A stretch of DNA of 64,000 nt, taken from positions 62,001-126,000 of the forward strand of contig JAICUB010000013.1 of the NCBI GenBank assembly GCA_025936045.1. The letters run 5' to 3'. The notes beneath the pieces were generated by a model. That model searched no databases. It saw only the letters and a program-made list of their open reading frames with translations, and had not been told where the DNA came from. How positions within the stretch are numbered: the first letter of the stretch is position 1; the number at the start of each line of letters is the position of its first letter. Positions 8,393 through 19,649 of this stretch are shown in pieces. Position numbers and translations under genes: made by a program. The stretch comes from Polyangiaceae bacterium (lineage in GTDB: Bacteria; Myxococcota_A; Polyangia; Polyangiales; Polyangiaceae).

Positions 8393-9660
8393 GGTAGCAC
8401 CAGCGCGCCGCCGAACAGCGTGAGGCCGTTGGTTTGGCCCGAGCGAAGGTCGCTCTTCGCGAGGTAGAGCGGGGCGCCTTTGTATGCGGTCTGAAGGCTG
8501 CCGTCGGCGCGGAAGAACAACGCCACGTCGTGCGGCTCGATGGTCGTCACCGGATACACGGCGCCCGGCGCGAACGGGACGAACGCCGCGAGACAGTCGC
8601 CGCTGCACGCGCTCGCGGGCTCGACGCCCGAGCCGCCGAGCGTGTCGCCCGACAGCGAATAGAGCGTGCGGCCGTGATCGTCGCTCAGGTACTTCACGCC
8701 GCCGGAATCGACCGGGCCGCGCATGATCATGAGGTTCGGCAGCTCGACCTCGGCCGCGAACCACGTCTTGCTCTTGCCCTGCCCGTTGATCGCGTTACTG
8801 GTCGTGTCGGATTTGTAGCGGTAGAGCGGCCAACCGTAATACGTCGTCTGGAAGACGCCGCCGCCGCGGTCGAGGGTACCGAACACGCCGTCGTCGAGCG
8901 ACGGGTCGAGCACGCGCTCGCCCGCGTCGAAGATCGGCCAGGATTGCGTGCAATCGGCGACGCAGTTGCTGACGGGCGGGTTGTTGCAATCGCCGGGAAA
9001 GTCCGCGCCGTAGATGTACAGAGTCAGGCCCGTCTGATCGGTGAGGTACGGGCCGACGAACGCGTTGGTCGCTACGAGCACGCCGCCGGGCGCCGGCGCT
9101 GCGCCGCCTTCGCCGCCGCCGACGATCGAGGGCGGGCTGTGGAAGACGCACAGCGATTGAGGCGTCTGGTCCGAGCCGCCGCTCGTGCCCCCTTCGCCTG
9201 GGACGTTGCCTTCGCCGCCGTCGTCTTGCGTCGCACCGGACATGCCGCCTTCGCTCGAGCTCGTACCGCCGGTGCCGCCGAGCTCCGAGCCCCCTCCGCT
9301 CCCGGGAGCGTCGCCCGCGCTGCTTCCGCCGCTCGAAGTGTGGTGCGAGCCGCCGGTGGCGTCGGTGCCACCCGTCGCCGTTTTGCCGCCGGTTCCGCTG
9401 CTCGGTCCCGAGCCGCCCTCATCGTTTCCCGAAGCGCCGGCGAGCTCGCCGCTGCCCGCAAGCGACACGTCGGTCCCGCCGCTCCCGCCGCTCCCGCCGC
9501 TCGTCGCCTTCATGCCGCCCAGAGCGCCCGTACCGCCGTGCCCGGCGTTCGGAAGCGCGAGGCCACCGTCTTCGCTCTGGCACGAAGTCATGCCGAAGAA
9601 GAGCGGACTGGCGAGGCCGAGACCGAAGACCCAAAGATTGCGTGCGTGTGCTTGCTTCAT
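8389..9660 (-). CDS. lipoprotein with COG4315-type secreted repeats
   Basis: Predicted lipoprotein of 423 residues. The signal sequence ends in the lipobox GMTSC. A long Gly/Ser/Thr stalk covers roughly residues 35-170. Two repeats of the secreted-repeat family (COG4315/Lipoprotein_15) follow: YLTDQTGLTLYIYGADFPGD with a CVADCTQSWPIF segment, and YLSDDHGRTLYSLSGDTLGG with CSGDCLAAFVPF. Each repeat contains a Cys pair. The family's function is not known. The gene is second in the kinase-led operon, 12 bp downstream of the kinase. Confidence 0.8.
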   Translation of the reverse strand: MKQAHARNLWVFGLGLASPLFFGMTSCQSEDGGLALPNAGHGGTGALGGMKATSGGSGGSGGTDVSLAGSGELAGASGNDEGGSGPSSGTGGKTATGGTDATGGSHHTSSGGSSAGDAPGSGGGSELGGTGGTSSSEGGMSGATQDDGGEGNVPGEGGTSGGSDQTPQSLCVFHSPPSIVGGGEGGAAPAPGGVLVATNAFVGPYLTDQTGLTLYIYGADFPGDCNNPPVSNCVADCTQSWPIFDAGERVLDPSLDDGVFGTLDRGGGVFQTTYYGWPLYRYKSDTTSNAINGQGKSKTWFAAEVELPNLMIMRGPVDSGGVKYLSDDHGRTLYSLSGDTLGGSGVEPASACSGDCLAAFVPFAPGAVYPVTTIEPHDVALFFRADGSLQTAYKGAPLYLAKSDLRSGQTNGLTLFGGALVLP

Positions 9661-9672
9661 GCGTGTGCTCCC

Positions 9673-11298
9673 TCAGTAGCGATTGCCGAACGTGGCTGGA
9701 TTCCAGGCGTTCGAGCTCGTGGCGGGCGCCGGCGCGGATGCCGGCGGCGCGGTGGTGGTGGTCGTCGCGACCGCTGCGCTCTTGGCCGGCTGTGGCGGCG
9801 GTGGAACGTCGGCCGAAGCAGCCAGCGGCGCGCCGCTCTTGATTCGGGCGGCGGAGAGGCGAGACGCGTGTCCGCTCCCCTTGGGCTTGCCGCGCGTGTC
9901 GTCGTAAGCGTCCGCTTCGGCGCTCGCGCTCTGCGCGGAGCTCGCGACCGCGGCGGGGGTGGCGGAGTTTATCGGGCGCGGGGCACGGGCTTCCAAAGCA
10001 GTGCTCGGCGCTGGGACAGCGAGGCCGGCGCTCGCTGAGCGCAGGGCTGCCGTGTCAGCGCCGGTCAGCCCGCGCTTCACGAAAAATCCGAGCCCGCCGG
10101 TGAACGCCACGGCGAGGGCCGCCCACACGAACTTGTCGAACCGCCGCCGCTCCGCGCGCAGTGACGGCGTCGCGGGCGCCGTGCCCGGACGGCTCAGCGG
10201 CGCGACCTGGCTCACGCCGCTACCCGCGTCGACGGCCACCGCGACGGCGCTCGTGGAGCCGCTCGTACCCGTCGTGCTCGTCATCATGCCGGCGAGAGCG
10301 CGCCGCTGGTCGAGCAGATCCCCCGCGAGGCGGATCTGCTTGCGGCGCTCGACGCCGCGCGGGCCGACGAGCGCTTTCATGAAGTCGGCGATGCGAGCTT
10401 CGGCGTTGCCCTCGAGCGAGGTCGGGACCGCGTCTTCGAGCGCGGCGAGCATCCGTTCCGCGCTGGAAAACCGCTGCTCGGGATCCTTCTGCAGCGCTTG
10501 CAGCACCACGGCTTCGAGCGCTTCCGGATAGTCGTCGCGGTAGGCCGACGGAGGTTTCGCGGGGCGGTCGGAGATGAGCCGCTCGGTGGTCGCGCCCGGG
10601 TGGTCGCCCTTCCACGGGTGCGTCCCGGTCGTGAGCGCGTAAAGGATGGTGCCGAGCGCGAACACGTCCGTGCGGCGATCGACGGCGCGCCCGCGCACTT
10701 GCTCGGGCGACATGTAGGCGAGCTTGCCCTTCACCTCGCCGGTTTCCGTGAGTCCGCTCGAGCGGTGCGTGGCCTTGGCGATGCCGAAATCGACGACCTT
10801 GGCGATGCCGCTGTAAGTGACGAGCACGTTGTGCGGCGACATGTCCCGATGCACGACGCCGAGCGGCGCGCCCGCGTCGTCCGTGAGCTCGTGGGCGGCG
10901 TGAAGCCCCTTGCACGCCTGCGCGACGATGCTCGCCGCGATGGGCAGCGGCATGCCGCCCGTCTTCGCCGACTCCTGCATGAGGAGGCTCAAGGGTTCGC
11001 CGTCGACCCACTCGAGCACCATGAAGAGCACGCCGTCCTGCTCGCCGAGCTCCAGCGTATCGACGACGTTCGGGTGATGGATGCCCGAGGCGAGCGTCGC
11101 CTCCTCGAGGAACATCTGCTCGAGCCGGTCGCCGTCCATCACGCCCGGCAAAATCGTTTTTACCGCGACTAATTTCCTGAAGCCGCGCGAGCCGTGCAGG
11201 CGCGCCGCCCACACCCGAGCCATGCCGCCTTGCGCGACCCGGAGCAGTAGCTCGTAACGCCCCAGAACCTGTCCTTCCCCGACCCCCATTTCGGTCAT
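9673..11298 (-). CDS. membrane-anchored Hanks-type Ser/Thr protein kinase
   Basis: Protein kinase of 541 residues. The kinase domain (about 12-290) has every key motif: the Gly-rich loop RVAQGGMARVWAA, the lysine in VAVKTI, catalytic loop HRDMSPHN, metal-binding DFGIAK and activation-segment SPEQ. A linker leads to one membrane helix (FVWAALAVAFTGGLGFFV, about 390-410) and a low-complexity Ala/Ser/Pro-rich outer tail without a recognisable sensor. It is the first gene of a five-gene operon whose other products are three envelope lipoproteins and a PEGA-like membrane protein. That context suggests it senses or controls that envelope assembly, which is inference. Confidence 0.93.
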   Translation of the reverse strand: MTEMGVGEGQVLGRYELLLRVAQGGMARVWAARLHGSRGFRKLVAVKTILPGVMDGDRLEQMFLEEATLASGIHHPNVVDTLELGEQDGVLFMVLEWVDGEPLSLLMQESAKTGGMPLPIAASIVAQACKGLHAAHELTDDAGAPLGVVHRDMSPHNVLVTYSGIAKVVDFGIAKATHRSSGLTETGEVKGKLAYMSPEQVRGRAVDRRTDVFALGTILYALTTGTHPWKGDHPGATTERLISDRPAKPPSAYRDDYPEALEAVVLQALQKDPEQRFSSAERMLAALEDAVPTSLEGNAEARIADFMKALVGPRGVERRKQIRLAGDLLDQRRALAGMMTSTTGTSGSTSAVAVAVDAGSGVSQVAPLSRPGTAPATPSLRAERRRFDKFVWAALAVAFTGGLGFFVKRGLTGADTAALRSASAGLAVPAPSTALEARAPRPINSATPAAVASSAQSASAEADAYDDTRGKPKGSGHASRLSAARIKSGAPLAASADVPPPPQPAKSAAVATTTTTAPPASAPAPATSSNAWNPATFGNRY

Positions 11299-11501
11299 GG
11301 CTTTCGCTGCCTCGCTCGCGTCCTTTGCCGGAGCGCGCCTGATCGGGAAAATGGGGGCAATTTCACGGTGATTCCCCTACGACTCCTCCCTTTCCGAAAT
11401 TTAGGTAGGTGGCGCGGACGTTCCCGCCCGACGTCCTTTTCGTAGGATGAATTCGCACCTGGCGGCACAGCCGCGCACCCGCGTCGCGGGCGAGCGTCCG
11501 C

Positions 11502-12722
11502 TCAGAGGTCGTCTTCTTGCAAGGTAAAGCGTCGCAGCAGCTCCGTGCGGAGCTCGGCGACGTGCTCGTGGCCGCGCGTCTCGACCACGAGCTCGACGAG
11601 CGTCTGGCCGAGCTCGACACCCGCGAACGCGCGGTCGTGCTGGATCTCGAGGATGTTGGCGCGGAGCTTCGCCACGACGGAAGCGAGCTCGGCCAGGGCG
11701 CCCGCCACGTCCGGCAATACGACGCGGAAGCGCGCCGTGCGCCCCGTTTGCACGAGGCCCCGCGCGATCACGCGCGAAATCAGGTTCACGTCGATGTTGC
11801 CCCCGCTCACGATCACGACGACGGACCCCGCGCCCGCGGGAATACGCTCGTGGACGACGGCCGCGACGCCGACGGCTCCCGCGCCTTCGGCGACGGTCTT
11901 GTCGGCTTCGAGCAAGAGCAGAATCGCTTCCGCAATTTCCTCCTCGTCGACCAAGACGACGCCGTTCGCCGTGCGCGCGACGAGGATGCGCGTGAGGGCG
12001 CCGACGCGCCGGACCGCGATGCCGTCCGCGATCGATTTGCCGCCGAGGATCGACGGCGGCGACGACTGTTCCACGGCTTGCTTCATCCCCGGGAAGGTGC
12101 GTGACTCGACGCCGTAGACCCGCACGTGCGGCGCCAGCGCCTTGAGCGCGACGCCGACACCGGCAAGGAGCCCGCCGCCGCCCGTCGGGACGACCACGGC
12201 GCCGACGTCCGGCACCTGCTCGAGGATCTCGAGCCCGATCGTGCCCTGGCCGGCGATGACACCGGGATCGTCGAAAGGATGGATCAGCGTGAGATCCTTC
12301 TCACGCCCGAGCTCGAGCGCCCTTTCGAAGGCCTCGTCGTAGCTCTGCCCGTGGAGCACTACCTCGGCGCCGAACCGCCGCGCGGCCGTCACCTTCACGA
12401 GCGGGGTCGTTTCGGGCATCACCACCGTCGCGACGACGCCGAGTGCGGCGGCATGGCGCGCGACCGCCTGGGCGTGATTTCCCGCGCTCGCCGCAATCAC
12501 CCCGCGGGCACGCTCGGCGTCCGAAAGCAGCAAAATGCGGTTGCACGCGCCGCGCTCCTTGAAGCTCCCGGTCGGCTGAAGGGACTCGAGCTTCAGGTAG
12601 ACTGGATTCCCATACCGCTCGCTGAGCCGCATGCTTTTGCGGCACGGCGTCGCCGCCACTCGGCCACTGAGCCGCGCTCGCGCAGCCTGGATTTTTTCGA
12701 GCGTGACCTCGTCGTCACTCAT
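11502..12722 (-). CDS. ilvA: threonine ammonia-lyase with C-terminal ACT domain
   Basis: PLP-dependent threonine dehydratase of 406 residues that converts threonine to 2-oxobutanoate, the first step towards isoleucine or threonine catabolism. PLP motifs are clear: PTGSFKERGA with the Schiff-base Lys, ASAGNHAQAVA, and the phosphate-binding GGGGLLAGV. A C-terminal ACT domain (about 330-400, from RFRVVLPDVAGALAELASVV) suggests allosteric control. The length matches the short single-ACT class, so ilvA versus tdcB naming is not certain. The gene is divergent from the TPR protein at 12911. The 203 bp on its 3' side, before the kinase gene, hold no gene. Confidence 0.9.
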   Translation of the reverse strand: MSDDEVTLEKIQAARARLSGRVAATPCRKSMRLSERYGNPVYLKLESLQPTGSFKERGACNRILLLSDAERARGVIAASAGNHAQAVARHAAALGVVATVVMPETTPLVKVTAARRFGAEVVLHGQSYDEAFERALELGREKDLTLIHPFDDPGVIAGQGTIGLEILEQVPDVGAVVVPTGGGGLLAGVGVALKALAPHVRVYGVESRTFPGMKQAVEQSSPPSILGGKSIADGIAVRRVGALTRILVARTANGVVLVDEEEIAEAILLLLEADKTVAEGAGAVGVAAVVHERIPAGAGSVVVIVSGGNIDVNLISRVIARGLVQTGRTARFRVVLPDVAGALAELASVVAKLRANILEIQHDRAFAGVELGQTLVELVVETRGHEHVAELRTELLRRFTLQEDDL

Positions 12723-12910
12723 CGTGCTGATGAGCAGTCTGTCACGCTCGGGAGCGCCAACGTAGTAGCCACTCGCACCCCCGGACGTTAAGAACGAGCA
12801 TCCCCCGAACTCTGGACCGACCGGGGGGCCTGTCCTATGCTTCTGTGCTTCCGGGCGACTCTCTCTGCGCGGGCACGCGCGACGCGAGTCGTGCGGATAG
12901 AAACGATCCC

Positions 12911-15463
12911 GTGTCCATCGACCGCGAGAAAGCCCTTCAGGCCGCCCAGAAGTACGTCGAGAAGAAGAAGTACGACCGGGCGATCGCCGAGTACCAGCGG
13001 GTCATTCAAGAAGACCCGAACGACGCTCGCACGCTGTTGAAGATCGGGGACCTCCAAGCGCGGCTTCAAGCGTACCCGGAAGCCATCGCGACGTACGATC
13101 GCGTCGGGCAGTACTACACGTCGCAGGGCTTCGCGCTCAAAGCCATCGCCGTCTACAAACAGATCCGCGAGCTCATCAAGAAGCACGCGCCCGCGCTCGC
13201 GGACCGCTACGGCCACATCGTGCCGAAGCTCGCGGAGATTTACACGCAGCTCGGCCTGACGAGCGACGCGCTCGCCGCCTACGACGAGGTTGCGACGCGG
13301 CTCCAGCGAGGCGGCCGTGATCGCGAGGCGATCGACGTGTTTCGCCGCATGGTGGAGCTCGATCCGTCGAACCCGCTGCCTCACCTCCGGCAGGCAGAAG
13401 CGTGCTGCCGCGTGCAGAGCCTCGACGAGGCCATCGAGCTCTTCTGGCGCGCGGGCGAGCTTTTGCTCGGGCTCGGGCGGCGCGAGGACGCGCTCAAGGT
13501 CGTGGAGCGCATCCTCCACTTCCGCGTCGAACCGCGCTTCGCACGCGTGGCCGCCGAGCTCTACCTCGAGCGCGGCTCGCGCGAAGACGGGCTGCAAGCG
13601 CTCGCAAAGCTGCAGATCTGCTTTCAAACGGATCCGCGCGATCTCGACACGCTCGGACTGCTCGCGCGCGCCTTCGGTCTCATCGGGCAGGAGAACAAGG
13701 CGCTCGAGGTTTACAAGGAAATGGCCCGGCTCGCGCGCGAGCAAGGCAAGGGCGACCTCTACAAGCAACTGCTCAAGCATTTGCGGCAAATTGCGGGCGA
13801 CGACGAGACGGTGCGCTCGCTCGACAGCGTGCGCGCACCGGCGCCGAGCTCGGCGCCGCCGGCTTCGAGCGTCCCCATCAGCGTGGCGGACTCCGCGGTC
13901 GACGTGATCGAGGAGACGACCGGGGCGGGCAAGGCCGCTTCGGACAGCTTGGCGCCCGACATCGTCGTCGTCGACGAGCCGGGGCCCGTGATCGAAGAGA
14001 TCGCGGAGCCCGCGTCGTCCTTCGACGCCCGCGCACACGCGAAGAAGGCGATCGTCGATGCGGACTCGTTCCGCCGCCTGCGTCTCTACCCGAAGGCGAT
14101 CGAGACCCTGCACATCGCGCTCGAGATCGAGCCGCGCTCGCTCGAGATCCGCGCGAAGCTGCGCGAGCTCTTGATCGAGTCGGGCGATCGCGAAGGCGCC
14201 ATCACCGAGACGGTGAATCTCGCGGCGCTCCACCTCGATCGTGGGGAACATCCGGACGCGGAATCGCTGCTGCGCGAGGTGCTCGAGGTCGAGCCGACGC
14301 ACGCCGCGGCGCTCGCCATGCTCCGGCAGGTAACGCTCGGTGCCAGCGAAAACACGAACAGCGGCCGCGGGCGCCAGGTGCTCGACACCTTCGACCCGGA
14401 CGCGCCCCTGCCCTCGTACGATCTCGAAGAGATCGGCGCCGATCAGGCGCTCCATCGCGGCACCACCAACACGACGGGCCCGAAGCTGCTCATCGTGGAC
14501 GAGCCGTTCGCGGCGGACGACGCACGCCCGCTGCCGCATTACGCGCAGCCGGCCGGGGAGCGCGAAGAGATCGTCGAAGAAATCAGCGTGATCGAAGAGG
14601 CGCCCGCGCCGTCACGCATGACGCCGGACATGGAAGCGCTCGAGGAAGCGCTCGACGAAGCCGAGTTCTTCGTCGCGCGCGGCCTGAACGAAGACGCCCG
14701 CGCGATCTTGCACGACCAGCTCGAGCGCACGCCGAACCACCCGCTCGTGCTCGAGCGGCTGCGCGAGGTGGAGGAAGCGCTCGCCGCTGCGGGGTCGAGC
14801 CAGACGATCGAGCGCAGCATGCTCGGCGCCGCGGCGAAGGCGCCCCCCGTATCCGAGCTCGACGTGGCCGCGTCGCTCGGCGCGCTCGAGCCGGCCGCCG
14901 AGAGCATGCGCTCCTCGGCCGTCACTTCGAACGCGCTCGACGTCGACGTGGACCAGGTGTTCGCGAAGTTCAAAGCCGGCGTGCGCGCGCACGTGGTCGA
15001 GGCGGACAGCGCGACGCACTACGACCTCGGCGTCGCCTACAAGGAGATGGGGCTCGTCGGCGAGGCGATCAACGAGTTCGAGCAAGCCGCGCGCGACCCG
15101 CACCGGGAGTGCATGTGTTACGCGATGATCGGCCTGATTTACCTCGAGCAGAACCAGCTCGAACGCTCCGCCGAGTCGTACATCAAGGCGCTCGGCGCGC
15201 AGTCGAAGACGGTCGAGCAGGAGATGAACCTCTACTACGACCTCGGCACCGTCTACGAAATGAAGCGGCAGAAAGCGGACGCGCTCTACTACTTCCAGAA
15301 GATCGCGCGGCGCGATCCGGGTTACCGCGACGTGGGCGAGCGCCTGAGCGCGCTCGACCCGAGCCTCGTGCAACCGAAGCCAGCTCCGAGCGCGCGCGCC
15401 GTGAACGACGACGACGACTTCGACCGCGCGTTCGACGACCTGTTCGAAGGCAAGCAGCGCTAG
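12911..15463 (+). CDS. large tetratricopeptide-repeat protein
   Basis: Protein of 850 residues built largely of TPR helices, with acidic low-complexity linkers (about 310-380 and 500-610) between three repeat blocks. The first TPR starts immediately (KALQAAQKYVEKKKYDRAIA) and the last ends near YYFQKIARRDPGYRDVGERL. There is no signal peptide or membrane helix, so it is probably a cytosolic scaffold. The GTG at 12911 has a GGATAG-like ribosome site eight bases upstream; an ATG at 12845 in the same frame would add 22 unlike residues. Partner proteins cannot be identified from sequence. Confidence 0.85.
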   Translation: MSIDREKALQAAQKYVEKKKYDRAIAEYQRVIQEDPNDARTLLKIGDLQARLQAYPEAIATYDRVGQYYTSQGFALKAIAVYKQIRELIKKHAPALADRYGHIVPKLAEIYTQLGLTSDALAAYDEVATRLQRGGRDREAIDVFRRMVELDPSNPLPHLRQAEACCRVQSLDEAIELFWRAGELLLGLGRREDALKVVERILHFRVEPRFARVAAELYLERGSREDGLQALAKLQICFQTDPRDLDTLGLLARAFGLIGQENKALEVYKEMARLAREQGKGDLYKQLLKHLRQIAGDDETVRSLDSVRAPAPSSAPPASSVPISVADSAVDVIEETTGAGKAASDSLAPDIVVVDEPGPVIEEIAEPASSFDARAHAKKAIVDADSFRRLRLYPKAIETLHIALEIEPRSLEIRAKLRELLIESGDREGAITETVNLAALHLDRGEHPDAESLLREVLEVEPTHAAALAMLRQVTLGASENTNSGRGRQVLDTFDPDAPLPSYDLEEIGADQALHRGTTNTTGPKLLIVDEPFAADDARPLPHYAQPAGEREEIVEEISVIEEAPAPSRMTPDMEALEEALDEAEFFVARGLNEDARAILHDQLERTPNHPLVLERLREVEEALAAAGSSQTIERSMLGAAAKAPPVSELDVAASLGALEPAAESMRSSAVTSNALDVDVDQVFAKFKAGVRAHVVEADSATHYDLGVAYKEMGLVGEAINEFEQAARDPHRECMCYAMIGLIYLEQNQLERSAESYIKALGAQSKTVEQEMNLYYDLGTVYEMKRQKADALYYFQKIARRDPGYRDVGERLSALDPSLVQPKPAPSARAVNDDDDFDRAFDDLFEGKQR

Positions 15464-15503
15464 CGCAAGCGGCGCCGGCACGCGGTGCTACGCTCGGACC
15501 TTC

Positions 15504-15704
15504 GTGGAAACGAGGTTCGTCGGCTTTCATCAGGACGCGGAGGGGCACTGGGTCGCGGAGCTCGCGTGCGGTCACACGCAGCACGTGCGGCATCGCCCGC
15601 CGTGGGAAGTACGCGCCTGGGTCACGACGAGCGAGGGACGCGCGAACCGACTCGGGCAAGCGATCGATTGCCCGCTCTGCGACGCTTTACTTCGTCCCGA
15701 GTAA
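15504..15704 (+). CDS. DUF3565 small protein
   Basis: Protein of 66 residues with the DUF3565 pattern: RFVGFHQDAEGHWVAELACG, then HTQHVRHRPPW, then a C-terminal CPLCD. The Cys/His arrangement (CGH, H, CPLC) could bind zinc, but its function is unknown. It starts with GTG nine bases after a TACGCT -10-like hexamer. Its last 18 bases overlap the convergent VWA lipoprotein gene. Confidence 0.82.
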   Translation: METRFVGFHQDAEGHWVAELACGHTQHVRHRPPWEVRAWVTTSEGRANRLGQAIDCPLCDALLRPE

Positions 15705-17369
15705 CTGCCGCGCCTCGCCGAAGAGCGTCACGAACTCCGACTTGTCCCCGCTCGCATTGCCCGGATCGGCCGCGATGATTGCGTCGATCTGCGGCAGCTG
15801 AGCGCGGCTCGCGAACGGGCTCTGCTTCAGGATTTCGGCGAAAGTCGCGACGGCGGCGGCCCAGCGGAAATCGGCGTCGAGGTCGTCGCGCGACGCGTTC
15901 ACCTCGCTCGCCGCGAACGCCGCGTCCACCTCGGTCGCCTCGTCCGTGTCGGCGGCGCCCGGCTGCTCGTAGCGTACCTTCACGAGCGCGAGATCGCCGG
16001 CGGCGACGTCGACTTCGCCGGTGTACGCGGCGCCGTCCGCGAGCGCCGGCGCGCCCGCCGGCGCCGGTACGACGCCGCCCGCCGGGACGATTTCGTAGAG
16101 CGCCGTCACGCGATGGCCGGCGCCCACTTCACCCGCGTCGATGCGGTCGTTCGTGAATTGATTGTCTGCGATGGCGCGATCTTCGTAACCGAGCAGGCGA
16201 TACGCGAGCACGCGCTCGGCGTTGAACTCGACCTGGATCTTCATGTCCTTCGCGATGTGGATCATCGTGGAAAGCAGCCGATCATGCGCGTATTTGACGG
16301 CCTCGTCCTGACTCGTGATGACGGAGTACATGCCGTTGCCGGCGTCGCTCACCTTCTCCATCATCGAGTCGTTCAGGTCGCCCGTGCCGAAGCCGAGCGT
16401 CGTGAGCGTGATGCCGCTCTGCCGCTCTTGCGAGACGAGGTCGACCAGCGCCTGATCGGACGAGGCCCCGACGTTGAAATCGCCGTCCGTGCACATCACG
16501 ACGTGATTGATGCCGCCGTCCACGAACGCGGACGCGGCCTGCGCGTACGCGAGCTCGATGCCGGACGCGCCCGCCGTCGAGCCGCCCGCTTGTAGACCGT
16601 CGATCACGGCTCGAATCGTCGCGCTATTTTTCACGAGCGTCGGCTCGAGCGCGACTTTCGTCGTCCCCGCGTAGGTGACGATCGAAATCACGTCGGTCGA
16701 CTGGAGGACGTCGAGCGCCTGGTCGACCACGACCTTGACGAGCGGGAGCTTGTTTTGGGCTGCCATGCTGCCCGACACGTCGACCAAGAAGACGAGGTTG
16801 GCGGGCCCGCGCTCGGCGGGCGCGGGCTTGCCCTGAATGCCGACGCGGAAGAGCAGCGAGCCCGTGTCGTAGAGGCTCGGCGCGGCCGCGAGGCTCATGG
16901 AGAAGGGCACGGGCGCGTCGACGGCGGGCGGCGGATAGTCGTAGTCGAAGTAATTGACGAAATCTTCTAGCCGCACGCTCGCCGCGTCGGGCAGCGCGCC
17001 GCCTTCGACCTGCCCGCGGAAGATGTCGTAGCTCGCCGTGTCGGTATCGGCGGCGAACGTCGAGAGCGGGTCGTGCGCTGCGAGCACGAAGGGATTGGTC
17101 GCGGGCGGCGTGGAATGCGCCGTCGTGCCGCCCGTGCCCGCGGCCGCGCTGCCCGCCGTGCCGCCGCTGCTCGTGCCGCCGCTGCCCATGTACACCGGCG
17201 TCGCAGCGCTGGTTCCACCGGAGCCGCTCCGCTCGGACGTCGAGCCGCCGCTGCTCGAGTAATACGTGTAACCGCCGCCTCCAGCCGCGTCGTCCTCGTC
17301 ACCGCCGCAACCGCCCGCACCGAGCAACGCGCACGCGCCTGCCACCACGATCGCCGTTCGTTTCAACAT
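15687..17369 (-). CDS. VWA-domain lipoprotein, YfbK type
   Basis: Predicted lipoprotein of 560 residues. The signal peptide ends with lipobox GAGGC. A Gly/Ser-rich stalk follows, then the YfbK N-terminal region (PLSTFAADTDTASYDIFRG, then RLEDFVNYFDYDYPPP). A von Willebrand A domain comes next with an intact metal-dependent adhesion site (DVSGSM and later CTDGDFN). The C-terminus (after about residue 370) matches the DUF3520 region usually paired with this domain. It probably binds a protein ligand outside the cytoplasmic membrane. A strong GGAGG ribosome site precedes the ATG. It is convergent with the DUF3565 gene and overlaps it by 18 bp. Confidence 0.9.
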   Translation of the reverse strand: MLKRTAIVVAGACALLGAGGCGGDEDDAAGGGGYTYYSSSGGSTSERSGSGGTSAATPVYMGSGGTSSGGTAGSAAAGTGGTTAHSTPPATNPFVLAAHDPLSTFAADTDTASYDIFRGQVEGGALPDAASVRLEDFVNYFDYDYPPPAVDAPVPFSMSLAAAPSLYDTGSLLFRVGIQGKPAPAERGPANLVFLVDVSGSMAAQNKLPLVKVVVDQALDVLQSTDVISIVTYAGTTKVALEPTLVKNSATIRAVIDGLQAGGSTAGASGIELAYAQAASAFVDGGINHVVMCTDGDFNVGASSDQALVDLVSQERQSGITLTTLGFGTGDLNDSMMEKVSDAGNGMYSVITSQDEAVKYAHDRLLSTMIHIAKDMKIQVEFNAERVLAYRLLGYEDRAIADNQFTNDRIDAGEVGAGHRVTALYEIVPAGGVVPAPAGAPALADGAAYTGEVDVAAGDLALVKVRYEQPGAADTDEATEVDAAFAASEVNASRDDLDADFRWAAAVATFAEILKQSPFASRAQLPQIDAIIAADPGNASGDKSEFVTLFGEARQLLGTK

Positions 17370-17375
17370 CGGCCA

Positions 17376-17380
17376 CCTCC
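17376..17380 (-). promoter_or_regulatory. ribosome binding site of the VWA lipoprotein gene
   Basis: A perfect GGAGG lies six bases before the ATG at 17369 on the minus strand. It fixes this start against longer open frames and is one of the few strong Shine-Dalgarno sites in the window. Confidence 0.7.
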
Positions 17381-17523
17381 GAAGCGGCCCACGCGGGCCG
17401 AGCGCCCCAACGACAGCAAGCGACGTGCCACGCGCACCGCCGCGCGGTTTTGTACGAACTCCCCTGATTTCACGCGTGACAGCGCAGCTGCGCGCAACGA
17501 ACTCGGCAACGTTGCGAGCCAGC

Positions 17524-17545
17524 ACCGCGACTCCAGTGTCGCGGT
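17524..17545. repeat. perfect 8-bp inverted repeat, possible operator
   Basis: Arms ACCGCGAC and GTCGCGGT flank a 6-base loop in the divergent promoter region. This could be a dimeric regulator site or a hairpin. No known operator consensus was recognised. Confidence 0.35.
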
Positions 17546-17690
17546 TCAGCGTGCCGTGATCGGCGGCGTTCGCGGATGTTGACCTGCGCCCAGACCGGGC
17601 TCGCCGTGGCGGCGCCTCACGGCGCGGCGCCGAGGTTGCGTTCAGTGGGCGAGCAAGCCGACCAAACATGCCTCGACCCGGTGCGCGAGC

Positions 17691-17696
17691 TAGACT
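17691..17696 (+). promoter_or_regulatory. putative -10 element of ygiQ
   Basis: TAGACT ends 12 bases before the ygiQ ATG, in the pattern seen at many genes here. The -35 region is weak. Confidence 0.35.
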
Positions 17697-17708
17697 CCGG
17701 CCCCCCCT

Positions 17709-19649
<1,941 letters not shown>

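Larger units (their letters stand above)
17370..17708. other. divergent intergenic region (339 bp)
   Basis: Lies between the divergent VWA lipoprotein and ygiQ genes. I see no coding frame with family similarity and no RNA gene. It holds the VWA ribosome site, an 8-bp perfect inverted repeat at 17524-17545, GC-rich repeats around 17610-17635, and a -10-like TAGACT just before ygiQ. Confidence 0.6.

Noticed and set aside
9180-9560. Short GC-rich tandem repeats resembling a repeat array or CRISPR
   Set aside because: They encode the Gly/Ser/Thr stalk of a lipoprotein in one continuous frame, and unit length and spacing are irregular.
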